Below, piece after piece: positions 21,664 to 28,270 of a stretch of 30,936 nt of DNA. The DNA is taken from IMG/VR virus record IMGVR_UViG_3300027836_000889, positions 1-30,936 of that record; one strand, 5' to 3'. Position 1 is the stretch's first letter. Each line of letters begins with the position of its first letter. This DNA is from a virus. The notes under the pieces are model-generated. The model worked only from the letters and a program-made list of their open reading frames with translations. It had not been told where the DNA came from and did no database searches. The translations under genes and the position numbers were made by a program.

Positions 21664-21702
21664 ACGTTTAAATTTTTTTATGTCAAAGAACTTATAGTTG
21701 CT

Positions 21703-21743
21703 GTAACCGACCAAATCTAATCAGTCGGTTACAAATTGTAACC
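21703..21743 (-). promoter_or_regulatory. two mutually exclusive hairpins behind the tmRNA
   Basis: GGTTACA-ATT-TGTAACC (21743-21727) directly follows the tmRNA 3' end. GTAACCGAC and GTCGGTTAC (21732-21724 with 21711-21703) form a 9-bp stem that shares six bases with the first. Neither is followed by a T-run. It could act in 3'-end processing of the tmRNA or as a switch before the 129-residue gene. Confidence 0.5.
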
Positions 21744-21746
21744 TAG

Positions 21747-22186
21747 TGGAGGTAGAGGGCTCCGACTCCCTCGTCTTGTTCAATAATAATTAAGGACTCG
21801 TTCACAAGCTTAGTTGCTTTTGCCTAAAACAACAAAATGGTAGTTATACGAACACTACTAAACTTTTTGCGTTTCTTTTTTGTACTGACTTGAACCGCTC
21901 GGTCAGCGAACCTATCTGTGGAAACCCACAGGTTTCAGACGTGCAAATTTTCTGTTTCTAGGTAATTTGCTAACCCGTTACATTAAGCTGCTAAAGCAAA
22001 CTCGATGATATCTTCAGTAACAGCTACAGGAGCTTTTCTTGTTAAAGAAGTTGGGATACTCATGATATCCTCTGTGTTGTATTCGTTGCCAGTTATAGCG
22101 TATGATAGGTGATTAAAGTCTTTCCAATCTAAGACTGCTTGTATCATCGCGAAACTAATGATTGCCAATCTAATCCATTTACCCCC
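21747..22186 (-). ncRNA. ssrA: tmRNA (ssrA) with an unusually long tag frame
   Basis: The acceptor GGGGGTA (22186-22180) pairs with TACCTCC (21754-21748), followed by A. Next to the 3' arm is a T-arm-like hairpin GAGGG/CCCTC. The tag frame ends EFALAA and TAA (21985-21983), the normal tmRNA ending. By comparison with Bacteroidetes tmRNAs, whose tags begin Gly (for example GETNYALAA), the resume codon is the GGC at 22090-22088 in CTGGCAACGAA. That puts it 96 nt from the 5' end, as in E. coli (about 90), and gives a 35-residue tag starting GNEYNTEDIM. Normal tags are 8-15 residues in most bacteria. Downstream stems, including AACCTGTGGGTTTCCACAGATAGGTT, fit the pseudoknot region. CCA is not encoded. 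Total 440 nt. Confidence 0.9.
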
Positions 22187-22310
22187 ATAAATCAAAGAAC
22201 TCGGTTAAGTCTACTCAAAGTAGCTCAGTCTACCTGGTTTAATCTAGTATTATCTCTACTGAGTCTAAACTATCTTTCCCCACCTGACTAACCGTATAGT
22301 TTTTATACAC
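22187..22310 (-). promoter_or_regulatory. tmRNA promoter and structured 5' leader
   Basis: On the minus strand GTGTATAAAAACTATAC (22310-22294) resembles the late-type box and is itself an imperfect palindrome. Between it and the mature 5' end lie about 105 nt with no ORF, closed by GGTTA-GTC against GAC-T-TAACC (one bulged T), with smaller repeats of TAGACT inside. The leader may fold and guide 5' processing. Confidence 0.45.
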
Positions 22311-22327
22311 ATTTTCAAAATAGTTCA

Positions 22328-22534
22328 CTAACCGTTTAATTCCCTTTTTACTTCGGCAATTACGGCGGTAGCAAAATCACGATAATCTAAATCATGTTCA
22401 TTTGCATATTCAGCTATTTTGTTGTTTCCTTTAAAATCAAAAATGCTTGAAACGAATTCAGCAGCTTTTGTTGTTATGTCTGTTTGTATGCCAGACTTAT
22501 CTGTCTCAAACACTTTAAAATCTTTAGCTTTCAT
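22328..22534 (-). CDS. hypothetical small protein
   Basis: A 68-residue mostly helical protein (MKAKDFKVFETDKSGIQTD and on) with acidic and Lys residues and no Cys, signal or membrane segment. A late-type box (22536-22549) lies only a few bases upstream of the ATG, so the transcript would have a very short leader or be leaderless. Not recognised. Confidence 0.65.
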   Translation of the reverse strand: MKAKDFKVFETDKSGIQTDITTKAAEFVSSIFDFKGNNKIAEYANEHDLDYRDFATAVIAEVKRELNG

Positions 22535-22535
22535 A

Positions 22536-22549
22536 AATTATATATCAAG
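22536..22549 (-). promoter_or_regulatory. late-type promoter box very close to the start codon
   Basis: On the minus strand it reads CTTGATATATAATTT, immediately before the ATG at 22534. If it is a promoter, transcription starts at or just inside the gene, so either the real start is further in or the box serves the tmRNA region. Confidence 0.4.
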
Positions 22550-22556
22550 CCTTTGA

Positions 22557-22874
22557 TTAAAGTGTTAAGAATGTAATACCAGAACCTACAACAAGTAAGA
22601 TAACAAATTTAACGGTATTCACTGCATTACCTGTAATTTTACCAAACAGCAACCAAAATGTTAGTACTGTCATAATAGTCACACTTACGTAATGTAACGC
22701 GCTAAAGTAATGATTCTTAAGCAAAAGCGCGCAGCCAACAATGTTCATAAGAAAAATACATATCGTTAATAATTTTGCGCTAACCGTGTCTGTCTGTTTT
22801 TGAAATGTAACCAGCATCAGAGATGCCATAACTGTTATCAAGTATGTTGCTATTTTAATTTGTAACATGGGCAT
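22557..22874 (-). CDS. small integral membrane protein, four predicted segments
   Basis: A 105-residue hydrophobic protein with about four membrane segments: IATYLITVMASLMLVTF, LLTICIFLMNIVGCALLL, YVSVTIMTVLTFWLLFG and FVILLVVGSGITFL. MPM or the Met two codons later could be the start; both lie inside the end of the upstream gene (20 or 14 bp overlap), suggesting coupling. There are no motifs for a transporter or holin family, though size and topology allow a holin-like or host-membrane role. Confidence 0.75.
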   Translation of the reverse strand: MPMLQIKIATYLITVMASLMLVTFQKQTDTVSAKLLTICIFLMNIVGCALLLKNHYFSALHYVSVTIMTVLTFWLLFGKITGNAVNTVKFVILLVVGSGITFLTL

Positions 22875-23130
22875 ATTTTTTTATGTTAGCAAAAAACGGA
22901 AAATGATTAACAATAGTTTTATCAGCTCTATTAATTGAGTCAATTAAATCGTTATTTACAAAGGCTGTAACAAATCCTCCGCCGTTTAAAATTCCATCAC
23001 GGTGCATCATGATTGATTGACCTATTCTTACAACATGTATTTGGTCATCAGTGATTGCGGCATAACCGTAAAATTTGTAGAATGCGTCAACAGACTCTTC
23101 AAGATAGGTATTCATAATATCATTTTTCAT
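22855..23130 (-). CDS. hypothetical protein
   Basis: A 91-residue protein, MKNDIMNTYLEESVDAFYKF and on, with a central DGILNGGGFVTAFVN segment. It is first in a unit behind an early-type promoter (23154-23208) and overlaps the membrane-protein gene. No family recognised. Confidence 0.75.
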   Translation of the reverse strand: MKNDIMNTYLEESVDAFYKFYGYAAITDDQIHVVRIGQSIMMHRDGILNGGGFVTAFVNNDLIDSINRADKTIVNHFPFFANIKKYAHVTN

Positions 23131-23153
23131 ATTGATTAATTTTTAATTATAGT

Positions 23154-23208
23154 TAAATTTAATAATAATTTATTGGTTATGCAAACTTTTTTGCTAAAAG
23201 TTATTAAC
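23154..23208 (-). promoter_or_regulatory. Bacteroidetes-type promoter with GTTAATAAC box
   Basis: On the minus strand: GTTAATAAC (23200-23208), 14 bp, TTTG (23182-23185), 20 bp, TAAATTTA (23154-23161). The box overlaps the stop codon of the VirE_N-like gene upstream, so the promoter starts inside the preceding gene. Confidence 0.8.
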
Positions 23209-23743
23209 ATTCAGCACCTTCAACATAATGGTCAAGATTTAAAGTATACGATTCTTCGTTGTAGTAAAGTTCAGGATCGTGAGAAACGAATTGAATGCGA
23301 GCGATATCTTTGCAGCGATTATCGCGAGTAAGACCGCAGTCAGTATAAAAATAATCAGCAACCTTTTGTTCAATCGTTTTATAAGTTTCAACATTTGCGT
23401 TTGTTTTAATGATAACTTTTAATCCTTTGCCACTTGGAGTTATGAAAGCGGCATGTACATAATTCAATTTAATTGCTGCTTTTTTTGCATCTACAGGATC
23501 ATCTAAATGATCAATGTCAAGACAAATAATTCCATTATACTGTTCTAATCCAGCGATACTACGGTGATTAAAAATGCCTGTTGGTGTAAAACACGGGAGA
23601 TAATCTTTCTTGCTAATGTCAATATGACATTTGTCAATTTGTGTTTTGTACTTGTCAGACTTGATGTCCATTAATACTTCATGCAATGTTGGATTAGCAA
23701 CTGGTTTGGTTGAACGTAATCCTTTAAAAAATGTAATTTCCAT
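23204..23743 (-). CDS. VirE_N / BT4734-like protein
   Basis: A 179-residue protein. The start is MEITFFKGL at 23743; the longer reading to 23794 would pass through a promoter and terminator. GIICLDIDHLDDP near 77-89 and AFITPSGKGLKVIIK near 103-117 are the signature blocks of the BT4734/VirE N-terminal domain, seen in Bacteroidetes mobile elements, usually fused to a primase or helicase-like VirE domain. Here the domain stands alone. It resembles primase-polymerase folds, and the acidic DID residues could bind metal. A replication or priming role is likely but unproven. Confidence 0.8.
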   Translation of the reverse strand: MEITFFKGLRSTKPVANPTLHEVLMDIKSDKYKTQIDKCHIDISKKDYLPCFTPTGIFNHRSIAGLEQYNGIICLDIDHLDDPVDAKKAAIKLNYVHAAFITPSGKGLKVIIKTNANVETYKTIEQKVADYFYTDCGLTRDNRCKDIARIQFVSHDPELYYNEESYTLNLDHYVEGAEC

Positions 23744-23771
23744 ATCGATTAATTGTTTTAAATTTATAATA

Positions 23772-23826
23772 TAAAAATAAACAAAAAAACCCATAGATAA
23801 AAATCTATGGGCATAAAGTTATTAAC
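23772..23826 (-). promoter_or_regulatory. Bacteroidetes-type promoter with embedded terminator
   Basis: GTTAATAAC (23818-23826) and TATTTTTA (23772-23779) keep exactly the family spacing, but the -33 element (23800-23803) reads TTTT, and it lies in the loop of the terminator at 23783-23811. Confidence 0.6.
23783..23811 (-). terminator. intrinsic terminator nested in a promoter
   Basis: CCCATAGAT-TTTT-ATCTATGGG followed by TTTTTTTG on the minus strand. It ends the lipoprotein transcript while occupying the spacer of the promoter for the VirE_N-like gene. Confidence 0.92.
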
Positions 23827-23830
23827 AATT

Positions 23831-24052
23831 TTAAAAAATTACTGTATCACCTACTGCGTATTTTTTACTTTTGCTAACAAATGCTGTACCACAACTTGTG
23901 TAAATTAATTCTTCAGGCAAAACGTCACCCATCCTAATAGGCAAAACTTTAACAGAATCTATAACACAATTGTATAATTTGTATCGTTTTTCTGTTTTGC
24001 TTGGCCCACAAGAAACGCAAACCAACAATGCTATAAATGCTAACTTTTTCAT
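23831..24052 (-). CDS. small lipoprotein
   Basis: A 73-residue protein with a signal peptide MKKLAFIALLVCVSC and lipobox VCVSC-G, so lipidation at Cys15 is expected. The mature part is a short beta-rich domain containing a TSCGTAF pair of residues of interest and ending GDTVIF. Phage lipoproteins often act in superinfection exclusion or lysis control; either fits. It lies 7 bp downstream of the helicase gene and ends at a terminator. Confidence 0.8.
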   Translation of the reverse strand: MKKLAFIALLVCVSCGPSKTEKRYKLYNCVIDSVKVLPIRMGDVLPEELIYTSCGTAFVSKSKKYAVGDTVIF

Positions 24053-24059
24053 AATGTAT

Positions 24060-25793
24060 TTATTTTATGTGAATAATTCTATCTTTAAATTCGGCAGGAA
24101 AATTTAACGGTTCTCTTAAGAGGTCGTGAAAACATGCGTCTAACATATAAGTTACAGCCCAGTCAGTTTCATCCCTAATTGACCTACCTACACCTTGCGC
24201 AATTCCTGTACAAGTTCTCCACTGATACCATTCTGGCTGGAGTTCCATTTTTCTTTTAACAAAACGATTAGCTAAACTTGGGTAAGGAACTTTAATAAAA
24301 ATCTGAACTCTACTCTTATCACCTTTTAAGTCAATTCCTTCAAGTAATGATGGTCCCATTACAAACAAATTGTTCTCACGTTCAAATGTACTTAATGCAG
24401 ATATCTTTCCATCAGTTCCATCATATAAGAGTATTCGTTTCTGAATGTTTTTTGTCAGGCCTTCATATAATCTTTTTGATAAATGATATGAACCACTGTG
24501 AATGATCCCTGATTCGTTTGGATGATTAAGTAAGATTCTTTCAACTTCACCAATCATCCAAGGCAAGTTACGGTCAATATCTTTAAAGCCCATTCGTTTT
24601 CCATTGTAAAGATAAATTGGAGACTTCTCAAAATTAAACGAACTCTTTATTTTATTGTATCTTGCATTGCGTCCACCAATCATTTTTAAGAAATGCCTAG
24701 GGTTACCCATTGTTGCTGTCATAAAAACTTTAAACCCAAATCGTTGATGAAAATGTTTTTCCATCATATAAGATTCATCAAGACAGTTAAAAACAATTTC
24801 TTCAAGGCCTGGAGTCTTTGTCATAAATTCCAATCCTGTCTTTTCAATTATCTCAATGAAGTCTTCAACTTTACATAAACAATCTTTCCAGAATCCTGAA
24901 TTGCTCATTGCTGTACTCCAGTCACGAGGGATCGGATTGTCTTTATGAAATCTTTTACCTGCAGTATCTTTAAGTTCGTTATTGCATTCAGTCCCTCTTC
25001 TTAATAATTCCAAACAATGTTTCAATCCAATAACTAATTCTTGTGGATCTTCTTCTTCAAAAAACATATCAAGTAAGTTATCAAATTCTTCTCCATCAAA
25101 TTGTGGATATGACAGACCTTTTGATTTAAGGAAGTGCATCAAGTTCTTCAACTTACTCATACCAGATTTACTGAATCTTGGTGAAAAATGTCCTTGTACG
25201 ATACTTGTTATGTTGTGAGCTTCATCACAGAAAACAAAATCCCTTTGCTTAAAAGGAACTGGCCTATCTGATTGTTGTGCCATGTCTTCAACATAATTCC
25301 TTTGAATAAGTGCATACGAATAATTCAATAAGCTAACACTTGAGTTAACTGCCATTTTACGATTTGTTAAATAGCCACAATCTTTAAAGCAATCTAAGCT
25401 CTCAGCACTTTCATAACCGATATTTTTTAAACGGCAATCCCCAATAAAGAAAGGCAGATTATTAACAACACAACTGTAATTATCTCCACCGTAAACTGTT
25501 CCCCAGCCTACTCGATGTTCTTTAAGATCCTTTTCGTACTGTTTTTGTAAAGTTATCTCACTTGTTAAGATATAACCATTTTTACCATCGTCTTCCAAAA
25601 CAGCTGACACAATCATTGCGATAAATGATTTACCGCTACCTGTTGGTGCATCAAGCAAATACATTTCAACCGTTCCGCTATGATAAGCTGTAAGTATATC
25701 TTGTATTGCTTCTAATTGGCCGGGTCTGAATTCAAAGTCTTCCCCAAATTGTTTCCTCGTGATTCTTTTAATCTTCTCTACGTCGTAGCTCAT
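24060..25793 (-). CDS. XPD/DinG-like superfamily 2 helicase with four-cysteine cluster
   Basis: A 577-residue protein. Motif Q region FRPGQLEAI, Walker A APTGSGKS (49-56), motif Ia YILTSEITLQKQ, DEAH box D190EAH193, and motif VI GVGRSIRDETD near 536-546. Between motifs Ia and II are four cysteines, C108, C120, C135 and C139, placed like the iron-sulfur cluster domain of XPD/DinG helicases, which unwind DNA 5' to 3'. T4 Dda and UvsW are different. It lies upstream of the lipoprotein and near RadC and glycosylase-like genes, suggesting repair or recombination. The cluster is inferred from spacing only. Confidence 0.88.
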   Translation of the reverse strand: MSYDVEKIKRITRKQFGEDFEFRPGQLEAIQDILTAYHSGTVEMYLLDAPTGSGKSFIAMIVSAVLEDDGKNGYILTSEITLQKQYEKDLKEHRVGWGTVYGGDNYSCVVNNLPFFIGDCRLKNIGYESAESLDCFKDCGYLTNRKMAVNSSVSLLNYSYALIQRNYVEDMAQQSDRPVPFKQRDFVFCDEAHNITSIVQGHFSPRFSKSGMSKLKNLMHFLKSKGLSYPQFDGEEFDNLLDMFFEEEDPQELVIGLKHCLELLRRGTECNNELKDTAGKRFHKDNPIPRDWSTAMSNSGFWKDCLCKVEDFIEIIEKTGLEFMTKTPGLEEIVFNCLDESYMMEKHFHQRFGFKVFMTATMGNPRHFLKMIGGRNARYNKIKSSFNFEKSPIYLYNGKRMGFKDIDRNLPWMIGEVERILLNHPNESGIIHSGSYHLSKRLYEGLTKNIQKRILLYDGTDGKISALSTFERENNLFVMGPSLLEGIDLKGDKSRVQIFIKVPYPSLANRFVKRKMELQPEWYQWRTCTGIAQGVGRSIRDETDWAVTYMLDACFHDLLREPLNFPAEFKDRIIHIK

Positions 25794-25971
25794 ATTTATT
25801 TTTTAACTCGTTTATCCACCCGTGAACTCGTGCAGCCCTTTCGTAATCTTCTTTCTCTATCAATTCTGATAGACGATATTCTAAAAACACAATATCATTA
25901 TGCAGCTTGTGTGAACCATCCCGGCATTTCGGAATGGGCCCATCTTGCAAATTCTTTCTTATACTTGACAT
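25768..25971 (-). CDS. small UVR-motif protein, start uncertain
   Basis: 67 residues from the ATG at 25971, which overlaps the upstream gene by 74 bp. A GTG at 25890, just after the upstream stop codon, would give about 40 residues and less overlap. The region LEYRLSELIEKEDYERAARVHGWINELKNKY matches the UVR motif (helical hairpin of UvrB/UvrC, also in ClpC and McsA), used for protein-protein contact. Its end overlaps the helicase start by 26 bp, so it is translationally linked to the helicase. Confidence 0.6.
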   Translation of the reverse strand: MSSIRKNLQDGPIPKCRDGSHKLHNDIVFLEYRLSELIEKEDYERAARVHGWINELKNKYELRRRED

Positions 25972-26449
25972 AATAATCTCTATATGCTGTTACTGTATTA
26001 ACATTTTTGCATTCATCTGGCATTGCCTGAGCAAACGGTGTCATACCTTTTTGTTCTATAATAGGTGCATTTGTAAGATACCAAATAGTAATTGCTTCAC
26101 CAGCATGCTTTCGGCCATATCTTTTTGTATACTCATAACACATCTCAAGATTAAGTGTGCATAGCCAAATATAATTATCAAAAGAATTTGCAGCCCATTT
26201 AGTACATGGGTGATTTACGTATCCTATTCCGTACGGATGAGGGCTTTCATCATCTAACTTTCGTGGGAACCGTTGAAAATGTTTTTTAACAAACTCAGGT
26301 GTTATATCTTTCTTTCGTAATGTGCCACGAGCGGTATAAGCAATACTTCCAAGAATCTGATTATGTTCAGTAATCATTTTCACAAGGTGCTTATCACAAT
26401 GATACTCCGCGCATTTAGTCGGATCTAAATCTAAAACAAAAATATTCAT
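25898..26449 (-). CDS. Pyr_excise-like protein (putative pyrimidine-dimer glycosylase family)
   Basis: A 183-residue protein opening MNIFVLDLDPTKCAEYHCDKH, followed by LVKMITEHNQIL and later VNHPCTKWAANSFDNYIWL. This pattern is common in phage proteins annotated with the pyrimidine-dimer DNA glycosylase domain (DenV-related), though length and details differ from DenV (138). The His- and Cys-bearing AEYHCDKH motif may be catalytic or metal binding. It lies 5 bp after the RadC-like gene, in a possible repair group. I am confident of the phage family, less so of the activity. Confidence 0.65.
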   Translation of the reverse strand: MNIFVLDLDPTKCAEYHCDKHLVKMITEHNQILGSIAYTARGTLRKKDITPEFVKKHFQRFPRKLDDESPHPYGIGYVNHPCTKWAANSFDNYIWLCTLNLEMCYEYTKRYGRKHAGEAITIWYLTNAPIIEQKGMTPFAQAMPDECKNVNTVTAYRDYYVKYKKEFARWAHSEMPGWFTQAA

Positions 26450-26454
26450 AAAAG

Positions 26455-26889
26455 TTAAATTAAGCCATTATCGGCAAATGAATAAAAACTATCTGGTGTT
26501 AAAATAATATGATCTATTACTTGAGAATCTACAAGTTTAGCTGCTTGTGATAATTTTTTTGTTATCTCAAGATCTTGAGTGCTTGGGTTTAAATTCCCAC
26601 TTGGGTGATTGTGACAAAGAATTACTGCGGATGCAAGTGTGTCAACAATGTACTTAAGTATAATCTTAGCGTCAACAACAGTACCAGCAACTCCACCTTG
26701 GGATATCTTTGCGTAGCCTATTGTTTTATTTTGACGATTAAGTAATAAGATAAAGAAAGATTCAAAAATCTCAATGTCATCTGAATAAAATTGCCTGATG
26801 TAATCAGCAGAATTTTGAGAAGACGTTATCTTTACTCGTTCAAAATTTGTCGGATCTTTTTTCAAAGATATTTTTTCTAATGTTGCCAT
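26455..26889 (-). CDS. radC: RadC-like JAB/MPN-domain protein
   Basis: A 144-residue protein. VVDAKIILKYIVDTLASAVI leads to the JAMM metal motif HNHPSG followed by an Asp (NPSTQD), and IDHIILTPDSFYSFAD closes the domain. RadC proteins of this length are common on mobile elements and phages. Their role is debated (recombination, or not DNA repair at all). An early-type promoter (26906-26960) lies directly upstream, so expression is probably early. Confidence 0.9.
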   Translation of the reverse strand: MATLEKISLKKDPTNFERVKITSSQNSADYIRQFYSDDIEIFESFFILLLNRQNKTIGYAKISQGGVAGTVVDAKIILKYIVDTLASAVILCHNHPSGNLNPSTQDLEITKKLSQAAKLVDSQVIDHIILTPDSFYSFADNGLI

Positions 26890-26905
26890 ATTGATTAATT
26901 TTATA

Positions 26906-26960
26906 TAAAAATAAACAATATTAATGAATAATACAAACTTTAATTAAAAAACTTATTAAC
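26906..26960 (-). promoter_or_regulatory. Bacteroidetes-type promoter with near-GTTAATAAC box (radC)
   Basis: On the minus strand: GTTAATAAG (26952-26960, one mismatch), 14 bp, TTTG (26934-26937), 20 bp, TATTTTTA (26906-26913). The upstream box overlaps the end of the preceding small membrane gene. Confidence 0.75.
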
Positions 26961-27068
26961 AATTTTTGAAAGTCCTTTAAAAAGGAAGAGTGGGAATAAC
27001 ATTATTAGTACAAAGGCAACACCAAGAACTAAAACTGTAACTCCAACTGCAATGTTTAAAGGCTTCAT
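26940..27068 (-). CDS. small single-span membrane protein
   Basis: 42 residues starting MKPLNIAVGVTVLVLGVAF at 27068; a longer reading to 27128 would run through the terminator at 27085-27106. Almost the whole protein is one or two membrane segments (VTVLVLGVAFVLIMLFPLFLF) with a Lys/Asn tail. Not recognised; holin-like or regulatory peptides have this size. Confidence 0.65.
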   Translation of the reverse strand: MKPLNIAVGVTVLVLGVAFVLIMLFPLFLFKGLSKIVNKFFN

Positions 27069-27084
27069 AATTTTGCGAATTAAA

Positions 27085-27106
27085 AAACGGCTCAAGTGAG
27101 CCGTTT
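27085..27106 (-). terminator. intrinsic terminator after the small head-protein run
   Basis: AAACGGCTCA-CT-TGAGCCGTTT followed by TTTAATTCG on the minus strand. It ends the 28989-27145 operon and defines the short start of the next gene. Confidence 0.88.
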
Positions 27107-27144
27107 CTGATTTATTGTTTATATACATAAACTATGAAATTGTT

Positions 27145-27507
27145 TTATAGATTTTTCTTACCTTGCTTTTCCTTTTTTAGTTCAGCAGTTTTTAGTTCAA
27201 TCTCATTTCTCTTTTGTGCCATTTGTAAAGCTTGAACTTTAGCAACATTTGTTTTTTGAGAAATCATTTCTTCTTGAGAACGATTTTGATAAATCTGTTT
27301 AGAAGTATCATCTTTTGTGTTTGCTGACTTTTGTTTAAAACGATTTGCTTTTTCAACAGATTCTTGGGATTTACGATTTGCCATGTCAATCCTTTCTTTG
27401 TAAGTCTTCTGTTTATTTTTTAAATCGTCAATCTTTTTATCAACATCTTCCGTAACTATGTCAGGAATAAAATCCTCAAACAGCAATATGTATTTACGCC
27501 ATTCCAT
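27145..27507 (-). CDS. coiled-coil internal head protein candidate
   Basis: A 120-residue protein. MEWRKYILLFEDFIPDIVTE fits the capsid-targeting pattern (aromatic-x-x-F-hydrophobic, then a hydrophobic-x-E site), followed by a continuous Lys/Gln/Glu coiled coil (DKKIDDLKNKQKTYKERID and on) with no hydrophobic core for a globular fold. It is last in the run of small head-type genes and followed by a terminator. An internal or core protein is inferred by analogy with T4 IP proteins. Confidence 0.7.
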   Translation of the reverse strand: MEWRKYILLFEDFIPDIVTEDVDKKIDDLKNKQKTYKERIDMANRKSQESVEKANRFKQKSANTKDDTSKQIYQNRSQEEMISQKTNVAKVQALQMAQKRNEIELKTAELKKEKQGKKNL

Positions 27508-27523
27508 TTTAATGTTGATTATT

Positions 27524-27985
27524 TTAAACGTGATCTAAATCAGCAGGTAAACATCTGTACTGTTGTGAAGTTTGTCCAACACCAGTTTCAGAATTTTTTA
27601 CTTCCCAACGAATTGTTGCGTCTTCAAAAGCAATAATCTTTCCAGTAAGTCCACAACTTTCATGATTAGCGTTTACGCACTTAACATCTTGACCGATTTG
27701 GAAACGTGTCATACTTTGTTTAATATCTTGGAATTCATTATAATTAGGAATTAACCAATTACGATCTCCGTAATTTCCATTAGGACGCATCCAAGAATCG
27801 TCGCCTTCAAATGCAATGATTAAATGTTTACGTGAATTGTCTTGGTCAGCACTATCATCTGAAAATGATGTTTTTGCTCCGCTTGCTGTTGCATTACCCA
27901 TGCCTGGCGTATTATATGTAGAACCCATTGGTGAAGTAAACCCTTCAGTTAAAAATACATCGTAATCTTTTACAAATTTATTCAT
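27524..27985 (-). CDS. probable head protein sharing the capsid N-terminal arm
   Basis: A 153-residue protein. The start is MNKFVKDYDVFLTE at 27985, overlapping the upstream stop by 8 bp; the longer reading to 28030 is unlikely. FLTE14 is a prohead-protease site, and the residues after it, GFTSPMGSTYNTPGMGNATAS, closely parallel the capsid protein after its own site (GFTYPQASLFNTPGMGNVAPAS). The rest is a small beta-rich domain (KCVNANHESCGLTGKIIAF and on). It may co-assemble with or decorate the capsid. Confidence 0.75.
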   Translation of the reverse strand: MNKFVKDYDVFLTEGFTSPMGSTYNTPGMGNATASGAKTSFSDDSADQDNSRKHLIIAFEGDDSWMRPNGNYGDRNWLIPNYNEFQDIKQSMTRFQIGQDVKCVNANHESCGLTGKIIAFEDATIRWEVKNSETGVGQTSQQYRCLPADLDHV

Positions 27986-28265
27986 CTTTTCCTTTTCCTT
28001 TTTTAAGTAATTCGTAAATTTCTTTTTCACCAGGGACAGAAATCATTCCTACTGATTCAAAGCCCATTGATTCTTGTTTACTTTTTAAAGCTTTATATGT
28101 TGTAAGAACACCTTCGTATTCGTTACCGTCAATAACAAATTTTTTCATTGTACCTTTAGAAGTATCAACCTTTTCAGCTGATCCTTCATCATCTACAGAA
28201 ACATCAGCAGCTGCTCCAGGTGCGTCTTTTTCGTTAAGATACTGTTCATATGATAATACACTCAT
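27978..28265 (-). CDS. small head protein candidate with capsid-targeting-like N-terminus
   Basis: 95 residues beginning MSVLSYEQYLNEKDAPGAAA, with YLNE matching the aromatic-L-x-E site. The rest is acidic, then a small domain (KKFVIDGNEYEGVLTTYKAL) and a Lys/Gly-rich tail. It lies 5 bp after the 142-residue gene and overlaps the next by 8 bp, so they are translated together. Confidence 0.7.
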   Translation of the reverse strand: MSVLSYEQYLNEKDAPGAAADVSVDDEGSAEKVDTSKGTMKKFVIDGNEYEGVLTTYKALKSKQESMGFESVGMISVPGEKEIYELLKKGKGKDE

Positions 28266-28270
28266 TCTTA

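Noticed and set aside
21983-22195. 70-residue ORF (MIYGGKWIRLAI and on) as a protein gene
   Set aside because: It lies inside the tmRNA: the start codon overlaps the acceptor 5' arm and the end is the tmRNA tag EFALAA.
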